Below are positions 1 through 8,907 of a DNA stretch of 64,000 bases, piece after piece. A program made the translations under genes and the position numbers. How positions within the stretch are numbered: position 1 is the first letter of the stretch; the number at the start of each line of letters is the position of its first letter. This stretch comes from Sipunculus nudus. Taxonomy: Eukaryota; Annelida; Sipuncula; Golfingiida; Sipunculidae. Location of the stretch: positions 848,356-912,355 of the forward strand of contig JAPPUL010000084.1 of the NCBI GenBank assembly GCA_026874595.1. Direction: 5' to 3'. The notes under the pieces were generated by a model that searched no databases, was not told the origin of the DNA, and worked only from the letters and a program-made list of their open reading frames with translations.

Positions 1-1977
1 AAGATACATACAAGAGTTTAAGGGGTAAATAGAGTCAAAATGTATATGTCCACTATAATGTACGATATCAAACTTTTGTATTAATTGTTTAAACTTTTCT
101 TTAGTTACCTCTTCCCCAAGTAATATTTCTTTGCTCGGAAATAACCTTGAAATTGATTTCACTTCTTGCCGGGATGCAGGCAAATCGTTTCTCGGGTCTC
201 CGACAAATAATGCTTCATCTGCCAAATCAAATTGCTCATTAAAATTATTAATAGCTGTTAAATTTGGCAGATAGCTTAAGGTAATATTGTCATAATGCTC
301 CCAAAATAATGCATGTATAGGTAAAGAGTGTAAACTCTTAAATGGCACTACAATAACGTCCTTAGCATTTTTCAAATAAGGTTTTAGAGGTTTTAGTAAA
401 AATTCTGATAATCGTTTTTTATAAACTGCTTCTTCAATATATGAATTATTGCTATGTATAGATACAATCTTAAGATATTTGCTTATTAAAACATCAATAT
501 CAAATGATATTGATATTGACGTTACCTTTAGTATATTATTTTTAGCAATGAATATATGAAAGTCACTATCTTGATAATAAAAATATGCTATAACAAGCGT
601 ATCAGAAGGGATTTTGTTAAGCCATTCTTTTATATCGAACTCTTTGGACACACTTTCTTTTTGCAAAGAATCCTTTTTAGCAACCAACGATATTTTCTCA
701 TCAATAAGATATAATGTTTTCAATAGACGCTCTATTGTAGGATCAGATGCTGTAGAAGGATTACTTTGTATAGAATCTAGTTTTTCAAGTATTTGCTGTC
801 TTTCTTCTAGAAATAGATAAGATTGGGTTTTAAGATTAAATCCATTATGCGTATCTTTCTGCCCCAAGGTATAAATTCTATTCCTGAAATTCTCAAATAG
901 AGAAGCCGCCTGAATCAAATCATTTTCTTTAATTAAACCATCGATGGCTTTAAAATATATAATTTCCTTGTCTTTGTAACCCAAGAAGCTATCAATATTA
1001 ACCTCAGAGAATATAGAATGTTTTACTTTGTCAAGGACCTTTACAGCCTTCACAAAATAGGTTGTAGCAAGTTTTGGATTATTTATATGCTTATGGTACT
1101 GAGCCTCTAAATAGAAAAATAGATATGGTAAATCAGAGTCACCATTATCTGTTAATTTAGTAATGTTGCCCAGATATTTTTTACCCCTCTCAAAATCACC
1201 AATTTTGTAATAATTCTCACAAATTAGCAAATAAACGTCTATAAGACTTTTAAAAGCACTTTTATTTTTACTTTTAGTAAATATATCAACTGCTTCAAAA
1301 AGAAATTGAAAAGCTTGCTCATACTTTCTAAAGTAAACAAACAAATTACCTTTTATCTTATAAGCAGATCCCTGCTCAAGTGTCAAAGAATACTTTATCG
1401 CAATATCTATAGTAGAATCGACAATATCAAGAGCTTTATCAAACTGATTTTGCAAAGCAAAATAAACAACAAGACCAAAATCATTTTTAATTTTAGACTG
1501 AACAATATCCTTAATTTGCTTTTTAGAAAGCTTCAGTATGCTATCAGGGTTAAGGAGCTGGTTATAGACATCCCGTGATTTCAGATTATATTCAGAAGCC
1601 TTCTGTCGGTTTCCCAAAGAGTGTAGCGCAAGGGCATTTCCATTATAAGCTTTAGCCAACCGAATTAAATCGGAATACTTTTTGGCAAATTTGATAGCAA
1701 CGAAAGTCAAATATTCCATAAGTTCAAACTGCTTAATAGAATAAGCAAACCAAATTCCCTTGTAAGCAGCTAAAAAAAGAGATATTTCAAGTTTTTCTTC
1801 TAAATAAGGATCAATAGTACATACTGCATTGGATTTATTTTGTTCTGTTTGTTTGAATAAACCTAGAATAATATACGCTGTCTCAAGGTTGGAAAAAGCG
1901 TCTAGATCATTTTTATTTTCAAATTGTCGTATAGCAAGATTTATTTGTCTAACAATCTGGTCTTTAGAAGGAATCAT
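1..1977 (-). CDS. TPR-CHAT protein (caspase-like protease domain), 3' end cut by window edge
   Basis: I translated this strand by hand: an open frame runs from ATG at 1977 to base 1 without a stop, 659 residues so far. The first ~450 residues are helical and repetitive with TPR-like spacing (for example LEQGSAYKIKGNLFVYFRKY). The end matches a CHAT (caspase HetF-associated with TPRs) domain: VIVVPFKSLHSLPIHALFW, then LFVGDPRNDLP, then HYSGHIHFD carrying the expected catalytic His near residue 642. The catalytic Cys should lie beyond base 1. It follows the 148-aa gene by 27 bp and is probably in one operon with it and the sigma factor at 2481-3341. CHAT proteins are clan CD peptidases often encoded beside sigma factors. 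The substrate is unknown. No clear Shine-Dalgarno precedes the ATG. Confidence 0.8.
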   Translation of the reverse strand, partial: MIPSKDQIVRQINLAIRQFENKNDLDAFSNLETAYIILGLFKQTEQNKSNAVCTIDPYLEEKLEISLFLAAYKGIWFAYSIKQFELMEYLTFVAIKFAKKYSDLIRLAKAYNGNALALHSLGNRQKASEYNLKSRDVYNQLLNPDSILKLSKKQIKDIVQSKIKNDFGLVVYFALQNQFDKALDIVDSTIDIAIKYSLTLEQGSAYKIKGNLFVYFRKYEQAFQFLFEAVDIFTKSKNKSAFKSLIDVYLLICENYYKIGDFERGKKYLGNITKLTDNGDSDLPYLFFYLEAQYHKHINNPKLATTYFVKAVKVLDKVKHSIFSEVNIDSFLGYKDKEIIYFKAIDGLIKENDLIQAASLFENFRNRIYTLGQKDTHNGFNLKTQSYLFLEERQQILEKLDSIQSNPSTASDPTIERLLKTLYLIDEKISLVAKKDSLQKESVSKEFDIKEWLNKIPSDTLVIAYFYYQDSDFHIFIAKNNILKVTSISISFDIDVLISKYLKIVSIHSNNSYIEEAVYKKRLSEFLLKPLKPYLKNAKDVIVVPFKSLHSLPIHALFWEHYDNITLSYLPNLTAINNFNEQFDLADEALFVGDPRNDLPASRQEVKSISRLFPSKEILLGEEVTKEKFKQLIQKFDIVHYSGHIHFDSIYPLNSCMYL

Positions 1978-2004
1978 ACTAAAACATCTAGACTACTTAA
2001 TATT

Positions 2005-2451
2005 CTATTGCCTTTTCTTTTTAGAGTCATAATATTTTGCAAGCAATTTGTCATTAATAACATTAAAGTAGCTATCGTTATTCTTGTCAAACTCGCGTGA
2101 AAAGTCTTTATTATTATAAGCAATAAATTTTAACAATTTATCTTTTATACTCTCCTTTATATTCTCTTGGTTGCCAAGCAAGAGAATATGGTCAATATCC
2201 TGTTCAGAGAGCTGCAACTGGTCCTGAACTTCTTCAAGCGACATATTGCGCTCTTCAACAGACTGAATAAAAGCATCTTTCAAAGAAGAGTTAAGCTTAA
2301 AATTACGCTTAGCCAAACTATGAATAATTCTAAGACTAACATCAAGGTCAAGCTCACCAGTAGATGAATTAGAACTTCTTGTAATAATATCATCATTATT
2401 GGGCACATCAAGCTCATCAATAAAAGCTAAAAGTTTATCCTTATCAATCAT
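2005..2451 (-). CDS. Small acidic soluble protein between sigma factor and TPR-CHAT genes
   Basis: 148 residues with a strong ribosome-binding site (GAGGAGG seven bases before ATG). I do not recognise a family. There is no membrane segment, no signal peptide and no Cys/His zinc-finger pattern, so it is not a typical transmembrane or ZAS anti-sigma factor. Residues ~68-92 (RNMSLEEVQDQLQLSEQDI) could form a helix-turn-helix, and the C-terminus is lysine-rich. It lies 29 bp after the sigma gene and 27 bp before the TPR-CHAT gene. Inference from position only: it could be a sigma-binding adaptor or the substrate of the CHAT protease. Confidence 0.72.
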   Translation of the reverse strand: MIDKDKLLAFIDELDVPNNDDIITRSSNSSTGELDLDVSLRIIHSLAKRNFKLNSSLKDAFIQSVEERNMSLEEVQDQLQLSEQDIDHILLLGNQENIKESIKDKLLKFIAYNNKDFSREFDKNNDSYFNVINDKLLAKYYDSKKKRQ

Positions 2452-2480
2452 AAATCCTCCTCACTAAAATAATACAAGAA

Positions 2481-3341
2481 TTAACTCAATAAAATTTCAC
2501 TTTTACTAAGTAAATTAAGCAATTCAAACATACCTTTTCTAAAAGTCTCATTTACCTGCTTAGTCGACAAAGCCATTTTAGAAGCAATAGAGTCACTTGC
2601 CATTTTATAAAAAAGTTTAAGCTCCAAAATCTCTTTAGTCTTCATATCTTTAATTTTAAAAAGCATTTTAGTATCAATAGAAAACGCTTTGTTCTGAATT
2701 TTGCTCTTTAAGATGTGATAAGCGTCATTAAGGTCAAATTTAAGCTTGCCACTCTTCTGCAAATCTTTAAGATTATAAAATAAATTTTTGCTTGCCCGAT
2801 GAATCCAAGTATTATAAGTAGAAGTGCTACAACCTAGAATGGAAGCGGCTTCTTTAGATGACAAAGTGATAGGCAAACACAATTTAAGAATAAAAGCAAA
2901 GCGATGATTTTGATTTTCAATAGACAAAATAAGGTCACGAAATAAAAAGATGACTTCATTTTGAACGAACTTAGCAATTAAGTTCTCCTCATATGAGTAA
3001 TTATCATGTAAAATATTGGTTAAGTCCTGTTGATCTTGTTGTATAGGGATTTCTTTTTTAAATCTATTCAAGTCATAAAATGAAAGGTAACGCAAGAAAA
3101 CGATATGCCTCATAAAATTAAAGAAGCTGCGTTTTTTATTATGGTCATAAGTCTTAAGACACTGATCAAATTCTCTAATAAAGAAATCCTGTAAAAGGTC
3201 CTCAGCATCATCGAACATCATCTTTTTAGCAACTAAGAATTGTAAAAGCTGCTTATGAGCAAGAGTGAATAAGAGCCTGAAATTCATCTGTGAACTATCG
3301 TTAATATATTTGAAATAAGCTTTCTGAATATGATCATCCAT
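2481..3341 (-). CDS. RNA polymerase sigma factor, sigma-70/ECF-like, with a C-terminal extension
   Basis: 286 residues. Residues ~44-58 (FDDAEDLLQDFFIREF) fit sigma region 2.2, the core-binding helix. Residues ~159-186 (LSSKEAASILGCSTSTYNTW and following) fit the region 4 helix-turn-helix for the -35 element. Ordinary ECF factors end soon after this; here another ~95 residues follow, containing a second segment of the same style (DSIASKMALSTKQVNETF). The protein may thus carry two region-4-like motifs. It is the first gene of the operon leading to the TPR-CHAT protein. This pairing is known in several phyla; the target promoters are unknown. Confidence 0.78.
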   Translation of the reverse strand: MDDHIQKAYFKYINDSSQMNFRLLFTLAHKQLLQFLVAKKMMFDDAEDLLQDFFIREFDQCLKTYDHNKKRSFFNFMRHIVFLRYLSFYDLNRFKKEIPIQQDQQDLTNILHDNYSYEENLIAKFVQNEVIFLFRDLILSIENQNHRFAFILKLCLPITLSSKEAASILGCSTSTYNTWIHRASKNLFYNLKDLQKSGKLKFDLNDAYHILKSKIQNKAFSIDTKMLFKIKDMKTKEILELKLFYKMASDSIASKMALSTKQVNETFRKGMFELLNLLSKSEILLS

Positions 3342-3452
3342 AATAAACTTTAAAAGGTATAAAATAAATTAAACAAAAAAGATACGAAATACAAATACTC
3401 TTTTAATACATGCTAAGCAATAGAATTATTACAAAAATATAGAAAAAAACAG

Positions 3453-4397
3453 TTAATTTTTATTTTGTTTATTCTTAATCAACGTTAGTAATGTATTAAA
3501 TTTACGTTTTTTAGCATCTAAATTAAAGAGTCTATCTCTAATAATTTTAGAGTAATTATACTTGGGATAAGCCTCTTTGTGAAAGTACTTTTTATTTTTC
3601 TTATACAAATTGACTTTTTCTACATACTGCTCAATGGGAATAGAAAGCTTAATTTTCTTATTTTGCAGTGAAGGATGGTCCTCTTCAATCATAGAGCCGC
3701 CGAAATAAATTTCATAAGCCTCATTCAACATGCTATCAATATCCCCTCCCATAGAGTCAAACATATTAATTTTGCTAAAAGGAACGCCCGTCTCACTCTC
3801 TTTCTTATCCAATAAAAGCTGGTTCTGATAAATATCTTCTTGTAATTTCCGAGAAAATTCTTTAGTTAAGAAAAAGTATTTAGCAGCCTCCTTGTAACAA
3901 GTAGAAGCGATTGTAAACCCTCGTAAGATATGATGTTCTTTAGTTTTGTCAGTCTCAATCTGCTCAATATTAAACCAATAAATATTTTCTTTGTCATAAC
4001 GCGCACCGAGGTCCAGATATTCTTTAGTGAGTAAAAAAGCAAGTCTCATTTTAAGAAGTTCTTTATACTTAGCATGCTGAGCCTGAGTATAACCATTTAA
4101 TGTAGTTTTCCAATTGAATCTAAAATATGAGAAAACTTTAACAGGATGAGCCCACCATTTATTTGACAAAGCCTTCTGAAAAGCGATTTTAAGGTAATGA
4201 ATATTGGCAATATGGCTATCTGAGCGATGATAAAGGTTTCGTCTATAAAGCGAATAATAATCCTCAACAAATATCAAAGCCCGCCGTTGTGGTACAAAAT
4301 AATAATCTTTTAAAGAAGCATTAATATCCGAAACGAAAGCTAAAAACAAAAGGATAATTAAAGTTATTCTAAAAATGATAATTTTTGTAGTCTGCAT
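3453..4397 (-). CDS. Secreted protein of unknown function
   Basis: 314 residues with a clear N-terminal signal peptide (basic start, hydrophobic run ITLIILLFLAFVSDINA, likely cut near residue 28). The rest is hydrophilic, rich in Lys, Tyr and Asn, with no further membrane segment and no motif I recognise. Its first ~38 codons and upstream region are the proximal part of a 219-bp unit present three times in tandem (4283-4940), so two extra copies of its signal-peptide coding start lie upstream. It is probably exported to periplasm or surface. Confidence 0.65.
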   Translation of the reverse strand: MQTTKIIIFRITLIILLFLAFVSDINASLKDYYFVPQRRALIFVEDYYSLYRRNLYHRSDSHIANIHYLKIAFQKALSNKWWAHPVKVFSYFRFNWKTTLNGYTQAQHAKYKELLKMRLAFLLTKEYLDLGARYDKENIYWFNIEQIETDKTKEHHILRGFTIASTCYKEAAKYFFLTKEFSRKLQEDIYQNQLLLDKKESETGVPFSKINMFDSMGGDIDSMLNEAYEIYFGGSMIEEDHPSLQNKKIKLSIPIEQYVEKVNLYKKNKKYFHKEAYPKYNYSKIIRDRLFNLDAKKRKFNTLLTLIKNKQNKN

Positions 4398-4940
4398 AAA
4401 AAGTGTTATCGGAAATACGACCTAGAATATTAGCATAGCTTTATTAGCATAGCTTTACATTACGGCTTAACTCAGCAATTAAATCAGCTTTGAAGGCAAA
4501 AGCCGTTGTGGAACAAAATAATAATCTTTTAAAGAAGCATTAATATCCGAAACGAAAGCTAAAAACAAAAGGATAGTTAAAGTTATTCTAAAAATGATAA
4601 TTTTTGTAGTCTGCATAAAAAGTGTTATCGGAAATACGACCTAGAATATTAGCATAGCTTTATTAGCATAGCTTTACATTACGGCTTAACTCAGCAATTA
4701 AATCAGCTTTAAAGGCAAAAGCCGTTGTGGTACAAAATAATAATCTTTTAAAGAAGCATTAATATCCGAAACGAAAGCTAAAAACAAAAGGATAATTAAA
4801 GTTATTCTAAAAATGATAAATCTTAGTCTAGTGTGCATAAACGGTTTTATCGGAAATACGACCTAGAATATTAGCATAGCTTTATTAGCATAGCTTTACA
4901 TTACGGCTTAACTCAGCAATTAAATCAGCTTTAAAGGCAG
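4283..4940. repeat. Three tandem copies of a 219-bp unit spanning a gene boundary
   Basis: The marker GCCGTTGT recurs at 4283, 4502 and 4721, giving a period of exactly 219 bp (a multiple of three). On the minus strand each unit contains the last ~20 codons and stop of the HD-domain gene, a short spacer and the first ~38 codons of the secreted-protein gene. Only the outermost copies are joined to full genes; the middle ones encode ~45-residue signal-peptide ORFs ending soon after the unit junction. Copies are nearly identical; the third differs around its start codon. Confidence 0.95.
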
Positions 4941-6663
4941 ATGCAGAAGTTATTTTATAGGTTTTATTATTAATTTGACTAATAACTATAACATAAACAT
5001 ATCCACCATACTCCTCTTCCACCTTAACATTTACTATATTTATATAACTAAGCACCTCAAGACAACAATATATATTCAAATTAGATATTACTTTTGTTCT
5101 AACACGTATTTCTTGAAAAGTCCTTGTGTCAATCTCAATATTATTTAAATCAATCCCCAATGACGCTGTTCTATTATCAAAATCTTCCTTGCTTATCGGT
5201 AAATCAAGTTGCTCTTTTGTATAACCTGCTTGTGTACATTTACTTAGATTAGAAGACAAAAGTTCAAGTATATCTTTTGCTACAGCAACATTATCTATGT
5301 GCTTAACCATTACTATATCTACAAGACGATTATTTTGTCCTGAGTAGGCATATAGTTTATATATTTTAAGACATCTATCCCTCTCTATACTTGTTACCAT
5401 TATTGCTCTTACTATCCTAAGCAGCGTCCCCTCATAAGCGCTTTGTTTTACTATATGTATTTCAAAGGTACTTGGATCTTTTTCATCAATTACATAGGTA
5501 AAATTAAAATCACTGCCTCGCTCGGAAAATAACTTCATATGGAGTATCTTATCTGCCGGACTTGTATCATTCAAATAAAACGGATACATACTGTCTGTTA
5601 GAGAAAAATAGGAATTCAGAAAGCTTATAAGACTATCTTTTTCTCGCACAGGTAGTATCTCATCAAATTCTGTGTCCAACAGCGATTTCGTTGTCCCCCG
5701 AAGCCCTTGCAAAAAGCTTTTTCTTAATTTCTCTTCAAGTGCTTTCTTTTTCTCAAAATCCCACTTGTCCCTAAATTCTATATCTACCACATCCAATATG
5801 TCTTTTAACTTGCGCCCTAATAACCACTTCCCCTTCATATAGATAGTTTCTTTATCAGAGCGTATCATATACCATATCTCACCCGTGTCATCAACGCTAT
5901 ATACATCCATTAGATATACTAAATAATTTATATTAAGTTCCCGTATCAGTATCTTATCTGCATCCACACGCCCCAACATCGGGTAATTATATATTGTTGC
6001 GTGGTTCATTATACGTCGCAAAAAAGTAAAAAAATTAAAATCCTTATCTCGATGCAATGTCCCAAAATCATCATGCCCGATTATCGTATTCCTAACTCGT
6101 GCCGCAAATATCTGATCTATACCCGCCTCCTCAAAACGAGAATAAGCTAAAAACGCTCCACGCTCATCATGATCCTTATTTCTATAATACAATTTTAAAT
6201 ATTCTACACTCCGATACTTCAAACCCTTCCTGCTTGCATTCGATTGCTCAATTATTGCCTCCTCGCTCATGTCATAAGAACATTTGCCAACATCATGCAA
6301 GAGCATTGTAAGCACTATAACTCGAAAATCATCACTATCTGTTTTTAGTTCAAGCTCCTCTATCAACCCTATCACTCGTTTGAAAAAATATCGCCTATAC
6401 ACTGTTGTGTTTAGTAAATCCCTCTCACAAAACTCTTTGTCTTCTCTATACCGAAGAGCAAGTGCGAAATTCTTAAGCAGCTTCTTCGTATGTTCATATA
6501 CCGTAAACCTATGTTTGCTCTTCATCCCATGACGGCTTAAATGAAAGTTTAGCTTCGATAGCTCCTTGAAATACGAACATAACCTCTCATCTGATAACGA
6601 CAATAGCTCTTTTAGTATATTTTTTGAACTTACGAGCTTCTTCAAATCTGACTTTTCTGACAT
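4885..6663 (-). CDS. HD-domain protein resembling the C-terminal half of GlnD (HD plus ACT-like region)
   Basis: 592 residues. An HD metal-dependent phosphohydrolase signature is visible: YEHT around residue 57, the HD pair in LLHDVGK at 123-124, and a further His/Asp in IIGHDDF near 197. The layout (HD domain, long linker, two C-terminal ACT-like segments around 425-500 and 530-592) recalls PII uridylyltransferase/uridylyl-removing enzyme, but the N-terminal nucleotidyltransferase is absent because the protein starts almost at the HD domain. It may hydrolyse a nucleotide or remove a modification under small-molecule control; the substrate is not known. Its last codons are duplicated in the 219-bp array. 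Confidence 0.75.
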   Translation of the reverse strand: MSEKSDLKKLVSSKNILKELLSLSDERLCSYFKELSKLNFHLSRHGMKSKHRFTVYEHTKKLLKNFALALRYREDKEFCERDLLNTTVYRRYFFKRVIGLIEELELKTDSDDFRVIVLTMLLHDVGKCSYDMSEEAIIEQSNASRKGLKYRSVEYLKLYYRNKDHDERGAFLAYSRFEEAGIDQIFAARVRNTIIGHDDFGTLHRDKDFNFFTFLRRIMNHATIYNYPMLGRVDADKILIRELNINYLVYLMDVYSVDDTGEIWYMIRSDKETIYMKGKWLLGRKLKDILDVVDIEFRDKWDFEKKKALEEKLRKSFLQGLRGTTKSLLDTEFDEILPVREKDSLISFLNSYFSLTDSMYPFYLNDTSPADKILHMKLFSERGSDFNFTYVIDEKDPSTFEIHIVKQSAYEGTLLRIVRAIMVTSIERDRCLKIYKLYAYSGQNNRLVDIVMVKHIDNVAVAKDILELLSSNLSKCTQAGYTKEQLDLPISKEDFDNRTASLGIDLNNIEIDTRTFQEIRVRTKVISNLNIYCCLEVLSYINIVNVKVEEEYGGYVYVIVISQINNKTYKITSASAFKADLIAELSRNVKLC

Positions 6664-6802
6664 TCAATATATCCTTCTTCTGTATTTTATTTCAAAAGTT
6701 TATCCTTAGTTTATCATTCCAAATAATCATAATCTATCCTGATATTACTATATCCATAAGAAAATATGACCACCGTTCTCTTGCTTAAGGCATTTTGTTT
6801 AG

Positions 6803-6858
6803 TTTCTTTTTGTTAGATTATTTCTTTTTGTTAGATTATTTCTTTTTGTTAGATTATT
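6803..6858. repeat. 18-bp tandem repeat, three copies
   Basis: The unit TTTCTTTTTGTTAGATTA starts at 6803, 6821 and 6839. It is followed by two copies of a shorter TCTAGCTTATTT-type unit. The array lies ~125 bp upstream of the small gene at 6985. Confidence 0.85.
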
Positions 6859-6984
6859 TTTATCTTCTAGCTTATTTTCTAGCTTATTTTAAAAAAAACA
6901 TTCGCTTTTTACAAAAGTTACACATTTTATATTTGGAAAACTATTTCTTTTTCTTAAGTTTAATTTATTTAAAAGGGCGGGTTT

Positions 6985-7344
6985 ATGTTCTCAATTAAAG
7001 AGTCTATCAAAACTTTTAGTATACAAAATAGTCATGACCAGGACGTCAAAACCTTTTGTCAAAACACTTTAGACAATATTATATTTTACGATAGCTCCCC
7101 CGAAAGTTCGTCTCGAGCTTTAGTTCGCTATTGTGCTTTGCTTAAAAAACAAGCTGCTGAGCTTAAGACTCTTTATAAAGATAAAACAGTCATTCAAAAC
7201 CAACTCTCTTCTATTACCAAGCAACTTGATTTAATTAACTCTTTTATCACATTCATATGCAGCAAAAATGATATATCTTACGATGAGGCGTTACTTGCAA
7301 AATGTATAAAGACTAATAAAGCTTTTATTAAACTTCATAATTAA
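6985..7344 (+). CDS. Small hypothetical protein with coiled-coil tendency
   Basis: 119 residues, not recognised. It is preceded by a purine-rich possible ribosome-binding site (AAAAGGGCGGG) about four bases before ATG. The middle (ALLKKQAAELKTLYKDKTVI) is a probable amphipathic helix and the C-terminus is basic. No signal peptide. Codon use is like that of neighbouring real genes and no longer ORF overlaps it. It stands alone between the HD gene and the FKBP gene, which point away from and toward it respectively. Confidence 0.5.
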   Translation: MFSIKESIKTFSIQNSHDQDVKTFCQNTLDNIIFYDSSPESSSRALVRYCALLKKQAAELKTLYKDKTVIQNQLSSITKQLDLINSFITFICSKNDISYDEALLAKCIKTNKAFIKLHN

Positions 7345-7386
7345 CAACATATCATAACTATTTCTCTCCTTAGCACATCCTCTCCC

Positions 7387-7992
7387 TTACTCTACTCCTT
7401 TACCTTTTTCTAGCTTTACCACCTTTACCTTGAATTTTAATGTATGTCCCGCCAAATAGTGATTTAGATCTATCGTTACTGCTTCATCCGTTAGCTTTAT
7501 TATTGGGTATGACCCGTAGGAAGTTCGTCCGTCTGGATAGCGTATCTTATCTCCCACCTTCAAATTAATCCCACCTAAACGAAATGTATCACGCTTTATC
7601 TCCTTAAACAACTTTTTATCCCTTTCTCCATAACCAAAAAGCGGCTTTATCAATATATCTTTCTCATCTCCGCACAAAAGACCCAAAACCCCATCCTCAA
7701 ACCCTTTTATCATCTTGCCTCTACCTACTACAAAGTCTAGAGGCTTTGCCCCCTCCCCCCACCTCTTTATGAAAACTTCTCCCGTCTTTGCGTATTTGCC
7801 TATGAATAATACTCCAATACGATCTCCAGCCTCAACAACTTTATCCCTTTCTCCATAACCCCCTTCCCCATCACCCACACAACCCTCTACAGTACCCGAT
7901 TTAATACAACCGCTTAATAATATTAGCTTTATTAACAATAATATTATCACTAATCCATTCGTTATTAAACATCTTTGCTTAATTGCACCCAC
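7387..7992 (-). CDS. FKBP-type peptidyl-prolyl isomerase, SlyD-like, lipoprotein
   Basis: 201 residues. The N-terminus has a lipoprotein signal peptide with lipobox LLSGC (Cys ~29), so the protein is lipid-anchored outside the cytoplasm. The FKBP core follows: GVLFIGKYAKTGEVF, then PLDFVVGRGKMIKGFEDGV, typical of the isomerase site. LNHYLAGHTLKFKVKVVKLE near the C-terminus matches the SlyD-type ending (N-H-P-L-A-G-K-T-L-x-F in the family; here Tyr replaces Pro). The insert between ~90 and 160 corresponds to the insert-in-flap region with chaperone activity. Role: folding of secreted proteins. Confidence 0.85.
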   Translation of the reverse strand: MGAIKQRCLITNGLVIILLLIKLILLSGCIKSGTVEGCVGDGEGGYGERDKVVEAGDRIGVLFIGKYAKTGEVFIKRWGEGAKPLDFVVGRGKMIKGFEDGVLGLLCGDEKDILIKPLFGYGERDKKLFKEIKRDTFRLGGINLKVGDKIRYPDGRTSYGSYPIIKLTDEAVTIDLNHYLAGHTLKFKVKVVKLEKGKGVE

Positions 7993-8049
7993 TCTATATC
8001 GCCTTAATTTACTATTTTTGTCTTTTTATTGCTCTTTTATTGCTCTTTT

Positions 8050-8583
8050 TTATATGTTTGGATTTATATATAATATTGCCTGGCCCTTCTCTAGCAAACC
8101 ACCATCTTCTATTAATATCTTTACTACCTTCCCACTACATTCTGCTTTGATCTCGTTCATCATCTTCATCGCCTCTACTATGCCTATTGTGCTCTCTGGA
8201 CTTACCACGCTACCCTCTACCACAAATGCTCGACTCTCTGGACTTGGTTTCCTATAAAATGTTCCCACTATCGGAGAACTAACTACCGTATAGTCTTGCC
8301 CCTCCTCCCCTTCCATCTCCACTGCTTGCCCCCCTCCTGTCTCCTCATCCCATTTTGATCCTATATCATCATCTGATACATCTACTCCCTCCACCCCCTC
8401 AACTTCCCCCATCCCTTCCCCCATCCCTTCCAACCCCCCTACAATACCATCCCGCTTTAACACAAATTCAAACCCATTCTCTTCTATACAAAGCTCATCA
8501 AGTCTATATCTTTCAAACAACTCTATGTAACTGCCAAGTGATCTTTCGCTCCACAACGATATCCCTTCCTTCTTTTTCTTCAA
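8050..8583 (-). CDS. accB: Biotin carboxyl carrier protein of acetyl-CoA carboxylase
   Basis: 177 residues. The C-terminal biotinyl domain is unmistakable: PIVGTFYRKPSPES, then the biotinylation site EAMKMMN (target Lys in AMKM), then GQAILYI. The N-terminus (SYIELFERYRLDELCIEENG) matches the AccB N-terminal region, joined by an acidic Gly-rich linker. The start is TTG, with GGGAGAGAG just upstream. It carries biotin-bound CO2 in malonyl-CoA synthesis. Unusually, accC is not beside it: the next gene downstream is the FKBP lipoprotein. A 21-bp repeat array begins just upstream of the start. Confidence 0.93.
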   Translation of the reverse strand: MKKKKEGISLWSERSLGSYIELFERYRLDELCIEENGFEFVLKRDGIVGGLEGMGEGMGEVEGVEGVDVSDDDIGSKWDEETGGGQAVEMEGEEGQDYTVVSSPIVGTFYRKPSPESRAFVVEGSVVSPESTIGIVEAMKMMNEIKAECSGKVVKILIEDGGLLEKGQAILYINPNI

Positions 8584-8600
8584 AGCTCTCTCCCTTTTTC

Positions 8601-8670
8601 TTCAAAACCCTTCCCTTTCCCTTCAAAACCCTTCCCTTTCCCTTCAAAACCCTTCCCTTTCCCTTCACCC
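8601..8670. repeat. 21-bp tandem repeat upstream of accB
   Basis: TTCAAAACCCTTCCC-type units begin at 8601, 8622 and 8643 (period 21) with a partial fourth. Read on the accB strand the unit is purine-rich (GAAGGG, AAAGGG), resembling repeated Shine-Dalgarno cores. The remaining gap to 8907 is pyrimidine-rich and contains nothing else I can support. Confidence 0.85.
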
Positions 8671-8907
8671 CCCCTTCTCCTCAAAGCTCCCCACCCCCAC
8701 TCACCACCACCAACACTTATTCACATTTCTTTTATATGACCGCTGCCCATGCCAACGACCTGTTATAAGTATCTAAAAATCCGCATCACAACGATAAGCT
8801 AAAAGTATTTATCATCGCATCTTATCCCCATATCTTTCTTAGTGCGCCTTATACTCTTCGCCTTATTCCCTTATATTACCTTATACCCTCAGCTTACCCT
8901 TTTTTCA

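Noticed and set aside
8710-8730. DnaA box (TTATTCACA) as evidence of the replication origin
   Set aside because: A single match in AT-rich sequence; no cluster of boxes and no dnaA gene in the window.
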